From the NCBI GenBank assembly GCA_963969345.1, contig OZ017770.1, positions 3,233,246-3,297,245 of the forward strand: 64,000 nucleotides of DNA, read 5' to 3'. A program made the position numbers and the translations under genes. The notes under the pieces are model-generated. The model did not search any database and was not told the DNA's origin. It saw only the letters and a list, made by a program, of their open reading frames with translations. Below are positions 14,791-25,414 of the stretch, one piece after another. The DNA comes from Turbatrix aceti (lineage: Eukaryota > Nematoda > Chromadorea > Rhabditida > Panagrolaimidae). The first letter of the stretch is position 1; the number at the start of each line of letters is the position of its first letter.

Positions 14791-14904
14791 CGTTCTTGTT
14801 TTTTGCCATAATAGGTAGTCAGAAAATGTTATGGGCTAGCAAGGTTTATGAGAGCTTTGCGTTCGGCCTTTTCTCTCCAGGGGTATAATCACTATTTACT
14901 ACTA

Positions 14905-14918
14905 CACACACACACACA
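14905..14918. repeat. (CA)7 microsatellite
   Basis: Seven CA units in the 3' flank of Miro, about 115 bases after its stop. Confidence 0.8.
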
Positions 14919-15189
14919 TTGTAGAGATTTTTCACACTGGGTTATCCATGACAGCCCTTTTGCCTTGTTGTTACATTTTTTTGTGGAAAAAAATAATTAA
15001 AATAATTTTTTGCATAGTTGACATTTTTTGTAAAAGATACATGTTTACAATTTTTTGACGTCGGTTGCTGCGCAGGTGTGCAGCTTGCAACGTCAAATTC
15101 TCAGTCGTCACTCTTTTATCCGAAACAAAGAAGCAGGACAACAATCACAATGTGTGACGACGACGACGACGACGACGAGAACTTTCTGT

Positions 15190-15752
15190 TTACCGTGGAA
15201 GAAAACGGTAAGTGATGCGTGATACAACTAATCCAAGAACGCCGAAGATAGGAGCGCTATACTGAAGCGCTTTTATCGCAAAGACGTCCGTGTCCGGAAA
15301 TTTGTTTCTCAGGATTGCGCCGACCAAGGCAAGTCCAACTAAAAAGCATGCGGTTCCCAGTAAGACCCACGTCACTATATATCTAGTTCGCAGCAGCTTC
15401 CATTGCTCTTCACGGACTTTGATCCGTAGTTCCAATTCGATTGACAATCGGCTAATTTCACCGTGAATCACATTTCGTATTTCCTTCCATATGTAAGGGT
15501 GGTTTTTGATTTGATTGAGATGACGGATTATCTAAAAGACCAATCAAACATTTTTTTTGCTGGATAACAAAAAAATAGATGCAAGATAGCAAACATCTAT
15601 TCTTAACATACTTTCTTGAGACGGGCAATGGTGAGACAAAGTTCGGTGTACTGAGCATCGTTAAAGCGTTCGGCAACAGGAATGGATGGAATCTGATAGT
15701 TTGGTTCAAAATCCGTTGGAGCATTTGGGTAGTTGTTAATCACACGCGCCAT
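15190..15752 (-). CDS. Small two-pass membrane protein, family unknown
   Basis: Exons 15612-15752 and 15190-15531 give 160 residues. After a soluble N-terminal half with a basic/helical stretch (about residues 45-90), two hydrophobic spans follow: about 98-120 (YIVTWVLLGTACFLVGLALV) and about 132-155 (YSAPIFGVLGLVVSRI). The protein ends RFLPR. MARVIN at 15752 has the better start context (AAATCCATGG). An upstream in-frame ATG at 15812 would add a hydrophobic stretch resembling a signal anchor, so the start is uncertain. No family was recognised. A plus-strand poly-Asp frame overlaps its last codons and is probably spurious. Confidence 0.6.
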
Positions 15753-18417
15753 TGGATTTTTTGGACAAATAAACAGCAGGCAATATAGAAGGGTCAAAAG
15801 CAGACAAAGCAACCGCTTTACGCCTTTTTCACCCCTTTCACGGCAACGGCAAGGGACAAACGGTTCTTACATTGCATCGCCCTTCTCCAGCTTTCATAAG
15901 GGGTGCGCGTACGCACTCTCAATATGTCCCTGGCCTACACGTGCACGTGTGACCATTTTTACCTCAAGGTGCATATCCAACCACCTCCCCCCTCCCTGCA
16001 AAAGCAGACATCGACAGAACTGCCCTGCACGCCGAACAAGATAGAACGCGGCACGTCGTTAATTGCTGCGTCATCAATTTGGTCTGAATGCCTTTAGGCT
16101 AAAAATTTAACTGGCCAATGGGTGCGAGTTTGAGAACATTGTTGGTTTTTCTCCTCTTTCGTCTGGCATGTCACATACACTCACTCTGAGATTGAATTTT
16201 CGTCTCTCCTTTCACTTGACTGGGGTCAAAGATTCCCCATTGGTCCCTATCTCATCTCTTTTTTTTTCATTTCATGACTTCCTTCTTTGTGAAGTCTCAC
16301 TGTCGTCACTTTAACCTCAGCAGAGATAAGAGGAGATCGTTTATGGAAGCACAGTAAGATACCAAAAAGACATAAATAGAGACTCAAATCATTTGTTGCA
16401 GCGGATGTCAATGGCCTGAAATTGCTGCTGAACATCCGCCATGTCATTAACCCTGAAAAATGGATGCTTTTTATTATTCACGTAGTATCATATTAAATTC
16501 GTTCTCTTTGTCATTCATTTGAAATTGCCAAACTCGCATTATGTCTTCAAAGCTGCCGGCCAGCCACCCAGCTAGCTAGCTAGCATGCGTGGTTGCTTAT
16601 ATTTTCACCCCACACTCTGTTCCGAGTGTGATCTCACCTCGTCGAACGACGTCACTTTCACATTTTTGCACCCTTGCTTCTCGTTTTATCCCTCCTACCA
16701 TACGTTGGCCCCCGTGTCTTTGCTTCTGCGTACACAGTCAAAGCTCCGGAAAGATCAACTATTCACCGGGTGCTTCCGGCTCGTAAAGACACCTCTTTTA
16801 TCAATATGTCTTGACGTTGACAATAAATGTAAACAAAATTTGGCCGCTATTTTTTAAAGACCCCCTCCCCCTAAATTCCCTTGTCATAACTGCCCTGTCA
16901 CTTTCAGTCCGACTAAACAATAAACGGAAATCACCAAAAAACATCGCTGCCGTTGTTTTTGTTTTTTTAGGCAATTGGTGAGTCATCCACCCTATCCTGT
17001 TGTCTGTCAGTCCGGTACACCTAAATAGTATGCTCTTCACTGTTGGGCGCGAGAAGCTCTCATTTCTGTTTTTCTCAACGGTGCCGAAACATGAGTTGTA
17101 TTTGTATATGTTTCCGAAAATGAGCGCGGTTGTTTTTGCATCGCCTTTCTTCAAGAAAAGTTCTTCTAAATTAAAATTTGTGCTATTTTTGTTAACAAAT
17201 ACTCTGTACCCAGAAATAATCTCAAGTTTTATTTGTCCCTAAAAAGACCTTTGGCCGAAAAAAACCTATTGATATAAACTTTGACGTCGGCAAATAACCC
17301 CTATAAATGTTTGACGGAAACTTATCCATGACACCAAGAGTGATGCTACAATGCATGCCGCCCGTGCCCGCCTTTCTGCGTTTTTTTTCTATAACAAGAA
17401 CAAGACGAGTGGTCTAATGACGTCACAGAGACCTACTTCTTCCTTTTTCTGCACAACGCATCTGTTAGTTTGAGGCAAAGCCCGTTACTAATGCGCTGTC
17501 GAAAAAACCGAGAAAAGGACTTTTTGGCTTCTAGTGCTAAACCCGCGATATTCGATGACAAGGTGTTAGCGTTCGAGACCGCTGTGATCATTTTATGAGC
17601 AGTCGATTTTTGGTCAAATCGCGCTCAGCGAACATTCTCCTCCCCCGTCTCGGGCTTCATACATAAAACACGCGGTTCATATGGTCCCCATCTTGCTATC
17701 AATATTTTTTGAATTTTCAAGAAAGCTTACGCCCCAAAGTACGTATGTATTCATGGCCGGTTGATTTTTTTTACTTCCTCGTCGAAAGTTGTCGCATCCC
17801 GTTTCTTCCTCCTAATTTGGTTTAAAACGCAAGGCCAACAGGGCCAGTCCTTTTTTTTCGTTTTTGAAAGCATTGTTACTGCTTTTTTTTGCTAAATCCG
17901 GTATTGGACGGAATTCCGTTAAGTTTTTTTTCAATTGGTCTGGTTATTCTCTCAGTCATGCCATGCGTCAGCTCGGCGCAGAGCTCTCAGCCATAAGCCC
18001 GCGACAAGCGTTTTGAGTGTTCATTTGTGCCTGCTGTCGTGCTTCATTTTTCTGTTTGTTTTTTTTCCTACCAACCCATTGTTCAGCATACTTTGTGTGC
18101 TATTCTGACAGGCCAGGTAAAAGAGAAAGCACATGTCATACACGTTCACGGAGTTGTTAAAAAGAATTCTTCCACACGTTTTGGTGCATCCTACGTGCAT
18201 TCGTTTTCCCTGCGGTTTTTGTGGCCAAAAAGGCATTTGCGCTTTGGAGTATCTAATTGCCTTTGCCATAGCTTCGACGTGCCGTGCCGTTGTTCTTTTT
18301 TCACCCCCCTGGGCCTAGGCCTGGGGGTAGGGCAAAAAAACAACAACAAACAAAGGCAAAGAGTCACGAACGAGCACATTACATATTGCTATGCATTTCA
18401 GTGCGGTTCGCGTTGTC
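15753..18417. other. Intergenic region of 2.7 kb
   Basis: Upstream of the two-pass protein (-) and of the kinase (+). It contains C/T-rich tracts and several poly-T runs. Short open frames show no splice context or family signature. A GCTAGCTAGCTAGC tract sits near 16571. No RNA gene was recognised. Confidence 0.45.
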
Positions 18418-19584
18418 ATGCACGTAGTCTGCGACCAACCCAAATCCCATCAGTCGGCTATTAAACCGTTTGACTCCAGCATGCGTCAGCTTGAGCCTCC
18501 AACCGATGAATTCGACGACTATCCTCCCTATGAACATTCAAACGTGTTGGTTACCTTTGGCCTCGATGACCGTTATGAATACATCGATCAGGCAGATTCC
18601 TGTGTCGGCCACGGTTCTTTTGGTACCGTTTTCAAGGGTGTAGACCATGAAAAGGAGTGCAGCGTTGCCATCAAGAAGATGGACACGTCTCACGTCAAGC
18701 CACATGAACTCAAGGCTATGCAGAACATCAGAAGCGCGTATCTCGTCAACGTTTTCGACATTTGCGCCAGTCTAGACGGAATCACACACGTCGTCATGGA
18801 ACTCATGGACAGCGATCTGGATCATCACCTGCAGTGGAATGCTTGTGACGGAAAACTTGTCGGTGAAGAACTTGAGTAAGCCAAGAAAAAATATTTTTAA
18901 ACTATTAAAAATGCATTTAAAAAATTTGGAATTCAGGAACTAATTGGTTTTTGTTTCAGCACTGTTGTCAACAACGTGACACAAGGCTATGCGGCACTCT
19001 TCAATCAAAAAATTGTGCATCGTGACATCAAGCCACACAATATCCTCATCACCTATGATCCAGTGACCAAAGTGATCAACAAGGCCAAGATTACGGATTT
19101 TGGCGTTTCTCGCATGCTGCTCAACGACGACGACGAAGAACAACTGCTGTCAAACGTCGCCGGCACTCTATACTACATGGCACCAGAAGTGGGCGCAAAC
19201 CTACTCACGTTACGCGAATACGATCACTCTGTTGACATGTGGAGTCTGGGATGCGTGTTTTACCAAATTCTCGTGGGCGAGGTATGTAGTACAACTTTTT
19301 TTTCTTGTTGACAAGAAACATTGACTTATCAACGAGTGTAAATATGCTATGATCCCGAATTTCAGGTTCCCTTCAACGAAGCTTGTCTCTGTCGGCTCTT
19401 TCTCAATTGCGCTGGCCACAACTTTGAAGGCTACGACATGCCTGATCTACCGGAAGACTGTCCAGAAAATCTACGCACTATCATATCCGGTCTACTCGAA
19501 ATTGATCGTAAAAAACGCACCACGCCAAAACAACTCTTTGAACAAGTTTGCATTCCCACGACGTCCTCGGAAGATGACGAATAA
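18418..19584 (+). CDS. Serine/threonine protein kinase, compact single-domain, family unresolved
   Basis: Exons 18418-18875, 18960-19281 and 19366-19584 give 332 residues. All catalytic landmarks are present: glycine loop VGHGSFGTVFKG (near residue 63), VAIKK lysine, catalytic loop HRDIKPHNIL, magnesium-binding TDFG, and GTLYYMAPEV followed by DMWSLGCVFYQILVGE. It should be active. The RDIKPHN loop, the TDFGVSR segment and the overall layout recall IKK/TBK1, ULK and related kinases, but no diagnostic region outside the domain supports a name. The C-terminus ends in an acidic SSEDDE. Start is uncertain: ATG at 18418 follows an acceptor-like GCATTTCAG, while 18481 (MRQLEPP) is a shorter alternative. 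Confidence 0.85.
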
Positions 19585-19818
19585 CTGATAACCAATGAAT
19601 GTAACATGATTTTTGATTCCGCATTTTAAAGATTATTGAACTGGTATACGACAATTATAACTTATGCAATCACAATCCGTTGTAATATCTAGAAACTTGT
19701 TAAATCCCCTAGTTAATCTGTAAATTGTCCTAACCATTACACCATTCGCACAATATACATATCCGAATTAGCTTAATTTGTTTTTTTTGCCTATGGAAAA
19801 GTTCAAAATCCAATAAAC

Positions 19819-20186
19819 TCACAATCCGAGGATCTCGTCGACAATCTTGTGCACATCACTCAGCGTTGCTTCAATATTTTTGATAACCTGCTGAAAAAAA
19901 TGCAAAGCAGGAGATTAAAAGTCTAAAAAAATATTCAGACAACCTCAGAATCTCGGTTAATCATGGGTTCCAGCGAGGCGTAAGTCTTGGCAATGGCAAC
20001 GAAATTCTGAAATAGCACGACTGGAATTAACCCTTCTGAACGTTTTTGTGCCCCTGGTGGGTGTTGTAATACCTCATTTGAGTTGGAAGCATTTACGGCA
20101 GACTTAATCGCCAGACCGCTGTCGAGAATGACATCTTGGAGACGTGACGGAAGTCGAACACGACCTTGTAGCGTGATTTTTGACAT
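19819..20186 (-). CDS. Small helical protein, 82 residues
   Basis: Exons 20073-20186, 19944-20006 and 19819-19890 are each in phase 0 and encode 82 residues. Heptad-like hydrophobic spacing (ASLEPMINRDSE, then VIKNIEATLSDVHKIVDEIL) predicts a helical or coiled-coil subunit of a larger complex, broadly like BLOC/BORC or Mediator small subunits. I could not match a specific one. TTTTTTTAG ends six bases before the ATG. It converges tail-to-tail with the kinase gene, 234 bases apart. Confidence 0.65.
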
Positions 20187-21067
20187 TTTACCCTAAAAAA
20201 ACAGCGAATAAAAAACAAAACAAGAAAACGCCACAGAACAAAAAAACAGGACCAAAAATGACTCCGAAAATAAATAAAAAATAATTGTCAAAGTTTCAAT
20301 GACGACATCTCCAGACAGAGAAAACGGGATTTATCTTTTTACAGCAAGGTTTTTTTTCAAGTCAAGTACAGACAAGAGCGTTTATTAACATTTGCTCTAC
20401 TGGACATGCGCTTCGAGAACAGAGCACGCCTGCGAAGTCCTCCTCTGCCTGCGCGAGAGATTTTCCAAATATTAGTTACTTTGAAACGCACAAGGTGACC
20501 GATATCTCCCCCGGGGTACTCTAACAAGCCCTTAACCGTTAAGATTTGTCTTATTCATCCTAGCTGTATCTAAACATCGCGTCAAAATAGTCCCCAAAAT
20601 TAGAGACCATTGCTATGCACAGGTCGGGTTCGCGAAATCTCGATGTGTGATGGTCTTCAAGTTTTCGCGCCACACCTTTTCTCACCTCCCTCTCATAGCC
20701 GTCCTTTGCATTCGTAGCTTCAAACCAGAACTGGATAATTTAGGATAATATTGTACGATTACTAAATATACTATTTTAGCCTTTGTTCGTCTTCATTTTT
20801 TATAAAACTCAGTTCTTTCAACAATGTTACATCGATAAAATTTAATCAAGGTTAGTTTTCATGTTTTTGAAACAGATTTTTGAGTGTAACTAAATTTTGG
20901 ACAATTCAAGCTGCATCTTTTCTGTATTGTTACTGGATTAACACGCCGAACCTTTGTTCGACCTTTTGCATTCTCTTTCAAGCACATATTATTCTTTAAA
21001 GTCATACAACCCCTAGCTCTTCAACCTTTTTGTCAAATGTTTTCTCATTTATACTCAATGCAGAATC
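20187..21067. other. Divergent intergenic region
   Basis: Holds the promoters of the 82-residue gene (-) and the MOLO-1-like gene (+). There are no open frames or repeats of note. Confidence 0.5.
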
Positions 21068-22716
21068 ATGTTGTCGCTGCTCTCGCTGCTACTAGCGTCT
21101 GGAACCGTACTTCGAGCGGATACCGAAGAATGGACTCCAATTACGTACCCGGATCCTCGCAAGAATTTTACTCTGTGCAATACATGGGAAAACTCTACAC
21201 TTTGTGATCCGGATCACATCTTGACCGACCAGTGGCGAGCAGAGATAAATCGTAATATCAACAGGCAAGTGGAAAGTAAGTGTTTTTTTGTTATCTTGTA
21301 AAAAATAAATAAGCATCGGAGCTTCTTTGCTTAACCCGGCGGTGCCGGTCAATAAAGAGGACAAAAAACAACTGTCCCTTTGCTCACAATTTTCGACGAT
21401 TAACCGTAGTGCCACTCTAACTTACAACCTCTTCATATGCAAGAAATACAAGTGCTTTGACGTGTACAAGAGAATTAAAAACTGAATTATAGAATTGAAG
21501 TATGCAAACATTCTCTATACTGACAACGCACCTACTGAATGCTACGACAATACGACGGATAGCGGTGTAAAAATATACGTGATCCTGGCCAAGAGGATAC
21601 AAAACAGTAGCAATCAATCGATAACCAGCGCTGAATTGGTAAAACAATCCTTCTAGAAAAAAATATACACGATGTTTGATTTGTAGATCGACTTTGGCGA
21701 CAAGCTGGCGGAGGCGTACGGTTTAAATAAGCAAATATGCCAGAACTATCTTTTGCTCATCGGAGTCGAAACCGCCAAAAACACGTATACGCGAACGGGA
21801 AGTCACCTCAAATTGCCCGAGGACTTAATGGTACGCATTTACAATCAGTCTGAGAACGTCTTTAAAGAGAAGAACTACATGGAAGGTCTGAACAAGATGA
21901 TTGACGAGTTGGGAGACGAGATGATGGACCCGTTCAAGTATAAGACAACTACAGAGGCCGCTGTCGATGAAACAACGTCGACTACGGTAAACACTGTGCC
22001 AATAACAGAGGAAGAATTGATCAATGTAACAACGACTATTTCTCTGATTGAGGAAATCGAGATTGAAGAACAGGCCAAGGATTCCGAAACAAATTATGTC
22101 AATCCACTGTGGCTGTTGCTGCTCGTGCTCAGTTCGGCATTCATGCTATCAATTTTTGGAATCGTGCTGGTCTTCGTCAGTAGGACACATCGCAGATTTC
22201 AGATGCAAACGGTTATTCCGGTAGAAAGAACTGAGACCATAAAGACGACCAATTGCACATCGTCGGACAATAGCTCAACTCCGAGGCGTTACGCGAGCGT
22301 CAGTTCATCGCGAAGACGAACCACTCCTTCCGAAGCAAGAATCGAGATTTCCACTCCACCGCCAAGCCAGGGAGGAGTGCCGAGCGAGTATGACGATATC
22401 GAAACTGTTTCTTCGAACAATAACACTTCGAGATCCCAAAAAAAGTAAGCGTACTTTTTTGAAAAATCGTCCAGGCTAATTTAAAGACAATTTCAGAACC
22501 ACAATCGTAATAAACAGAACTCCCAGCCCCAGCGAGATGGATGAAGATGCCAACTCGGATTTGTCAGCCAGCTATCAGCCCTACGCAATCATGCAAATCA
22601 ATGCGGAACAGCTCTCGACAGACGCAGTTGCCGTCACGCCCGCGACTTCAGCAAATCAGTCTCCTCACTCCACATGTAATAACAATCACTGCGACAACAT
22701 TGACACAGTTCTGTAA
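21068..22716 (+). CDS. MOLO-1-like transmembrane protein (TPM domain)
   Basis: Exons 21068-21275, 21493-21638, 21687-22444 and 22497-22716 give 443 residues. A signal peptide (MLSLLSLLLASGTVLRA) precedes a luminal/extracellular domain opening with YPDPRKNFTLC and the hallmark CDPDHILTDQW of the modulator-of-levamisole-receptor family. A Thr/Glu-rich N-glycosylatable stalk follows, then one membrane span (about residues 255-280, LWLLLLVLSSAFMLSIFGIV) and a long Ser/Thr/Arg-rich cytoplasmic tail of about 160 residues. C. elegans MOLO-1 is an auxiliary subunit of levamisole-sensitive acetylcholine receptors. This tail is longer than I would expect for MOLO-1 itself, so a paralogue with another receptor partner is possible. 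CAG ends four bases before the ATG. Confidence 0.82.
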
Positions 22717-23151
22717 AACAGTAAAAAAATAATTCTAATTGACACAACTTTTCTATAATTTAAACGAGGTATTTTGAACTTTTTTGAACCAACAATGAGT
22801 ACACGAATAAAGTCACAATTAGACCACTACCGCGAGAGAGTAGCCATGCATACATATCACGCGGTGGTTTGGATAAATAGCCACGCCAGATTTGCCCAAA
22901 AAAAGTCACGCCAGCTTTCATTCACGAGGCGCATTATGTCCATTTTTGCGCTCTTCTGTTTACGTTATTTTCAGTTGTGGTTCGCTGTTATTCCTGCAAC
23001 GAACGAAAATTTTAGCCAACGAGACAGCTCGCAGCGCAAAATTCAATATTTCAGTGGTTTTTCTATTCATTTTGGGCATTGTATTGTGTTCTTCTTTGGA
23101 CTAATAAGACTCCTGACAACGGGTAATACGGCACAGGACGGGTAATTTGTT
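22717..23151. other. Short intergenic region between co-oriented genes
   Basis: 435 bases between the MOLO-1-like and myotubularin-like genes, both on the plus strand. It holds the 3'UTR of the first and the promoter of the second. The spacing is too long to argue for an operon. Confidence 0.45.
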
Positions 23152-25047
23152 ATGGATTCTTATAATTACAATAGAGTGTCGCGTATCGATAACGTCCATA
23201 TGCTGACCGGTCCTCGCAGGGGATCGGGCAGTCTCGTCTTTACCGGTCACCACTTGCTCTTCCAGCCAAATCAGACAAATGACAACAACGTATTCCAGGT
23301 GAGTCTTACAAACACGCGTTGTTGGACGAGTTGGTTGAGCTGGGCAGGTTGCAGATTTTATGTCGTATCGTCGATCGCGTGTGCGTTGGGAGCGAGCACC
23401 AGAACGCGCAAGCCTATGCTTCTCTACGGACAAGCAACGGCGAATTGCTGGCACTATTTTGCAAGAATTTTTTGATATTGGTTTTTGAACTGCCGTCGTT
23501 GATTGACTGCATCAATGCTGCAGAAACCATCAGGGTGATCAATGAGACGACCAGTGAGTTTTCCCTTACCCACTCTTTAAAAACGCTGAATTCCATTTTT
23601 TTGCAGAACAACCTCAGGAAAGCTTCGCATACTTCTACCGTCCTAATTTCACAATTATCGACGATGGCTGGCCACTCTACGATGTCGATGCCCATTTTAT
23701 GTACGTCAACAACAAATTCCCCGATCGTTTTCGAATTACGGACGTCAACAAGGAATTCAAGGTGTGCGAGCGTTACCCGAAAAAAGTCATTGTTCCCAAG
23801 GGAATTGGCGACGACTTCATTAGAGCGGTGGCTATTTTTCGACGCAATAGACGGTTCCCCGTGCTGTCGTTCGTTGATGAAGTGTCCAAGACAGCGGTCG
23901 TCCGGACGTCGGAGCCTCTGCTTGGTCCGTTGAACCGGCGGAGCTACGAGGACATCAGCATGCTCGACGCCTTTCTCGGTCCTACTGCCAAGGGTTTCGT
24001 CTTTGACATGCGAAACCCAAATTACGTAGCTTCTATGAAGGCAAACGGCGGGGGAACAGAATCTCAATGCCAATTTTTCTATCGCAAATGGACAGTTAAC
24101 TTTCTGGATCTCCCAGAGCCTCCCGAACTCTACCAATCCCTCCAGATGCTCATCGACGTCATCGAAACCGACAAATCATCTTTTTTGACGAGGATTGCTA
24201 ATTCCAGATGGATGGAATACCTCTACAGGGTTCTGAAGGGCGTTGGCGTCATCGTGCAGTCCATACGGTTTCAAAACTGCGGTACAACTCAGCTCTTGCA
24301 CGGTGGCAGTGGCACTGGCTGGACCCTGGTCATGACATCGCTCGTCGAAGTCGCTCTGAATCCAGATTGCCGGACCATGCGTGGTTTCCAGACTCTGATA
24401 GAACGGGAGTTTGTACATGGAGGGCATGACTTTGTCGCCAGTTATGCGTCTTTGAGAGATGTCAATTCGCTTCATTCACCCGTCTTTTTGATGTTCATGA
24501 ATTGCATCTGGCAGGTTCGTAATTTTCATTTTTCTTTTATTTTTATCTGTAATTGAATTTCCAGATGATGCACACATATCCCTCCGCTTTTGAGTACAAT
24601 GAGCATTTTTTGTTGTTTCTCATAGAAAATCTGTATGCTTCCGAATTTGGGACATTTCTCTTTTCCACCGACAAAGAAAGAGAAAAGCTCGGTGCTTATG
24701 AGACAACATCTATATGGTCATATGTTAATCATCCCGCAATTCTCTCAGAATTCATAAATCCCATCTTCTACCCACTCAAAGCCGTCCAGTACATTTGGCC
24801 CGTGGCAAGTGCCCAATCAATGGTATGCGTCCACTTTGTTTCATTTTGTAGCATTCAGCGCTTTTTTTAGCCTTTTTGGAACCGGTTTTTCTTTCGCTGG
24901 CAATGCTCATGGGCCGACGAAGATGCCAAGTACGACTTGGCGAGACAAATTGCCGAACGAGAAAAAAAGCTTCAATCTGTTCTCCGATCACTGCTTCCTC
25001 CTGAATCCGAGCCTCTGCCTCTCCATTCGGAGGCACTTTCGCCATGA
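23152..25047 (+). CDS. MTMR9: Myotubularin-related pseudophosphatase, MTMR9-type
   Basis: Exons 23152-23298, 23355-23553, 23607-24514, 24565-24822 and 24871-25047 give 562 residues (vertebrate MTMR9 is about 549). An N-terminal PH-GRAM domain (about 1-115; GSLVFTGHHLLF) is followed by the myotubularin fold (FAYFYRPNFTIIDDGWPLYD; VPKGIGDDFIRAVAIFRRNRRFP). The active-site loop reads LLHGGSGTGWTLVMTSL. The catalytic Cys and Arg of the HCSDGWDRT consensus are both lost, so it cannot be a phosphatase. MTMR9-type members bind and stimulate active MTMR6/7/8 partners that dephosphorylate PI3P and PI(3,5)P2 on endosomes. The last exon encodes a basic/helical tail (DLARQIAEREKKLQSVLRSL), a plausible coiled coil for that pairing. 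Confidence 0.9.
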
Positions 25048-25414
25048 CTATGATCTCCGTGCTCTCTCATTGCTTTCCTTAGCTTCCCAGTGAGGACATC
25101 AACGTTCACTTAATTCATAACAGTGGCTTCTTAACGTTACAAAACAAAAAAAATGTGTTTTGAAATGTTCAAAAACAAGTGTGTGTGTGATGCTATTTAA
25201 TAAAATAAATAAATAATATTTCTGATGATTTGATACGACAAAAAAAATCGGGGAAAATTGGATGTGTGCACTGTGTCGAAGCGTAGATGATGATTTTCGT
25301 TGCATTTGTTTTTTACCAACGGGAAGGAACTCCAGATACTCTTAAGGCATGATGCTTGTTTGTGTGATGATGGACGACGATGACAAAGACCGGACAAGAT
25401 CACAGCTAACTTAG
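25048..25414. other. Convergent intergenic region
   Basis: Shared 3' flank of the MTMR9-like (+) and adducin (-) genes, 367 bases. Apart from the polyadenylation signals nothing is seen. Confidence 0.5.
25199..25204 (+). terminator. Polyadenylation signal cluster of the myotubularin-like gene
   Basis: AATAAA, followed by further overlapping AATAAAT copies up to about 25215, lies about 150 bases after the stop. Confidence 0.5.

Noticed and set aside
15018..15215. Plus-strand frame with a run of seven Asp codons and a GTAAGT donor
   Set aside because: No compatible downstream plus-strand exon was found, and it overlaps the end of a better supported minus-strand gene.
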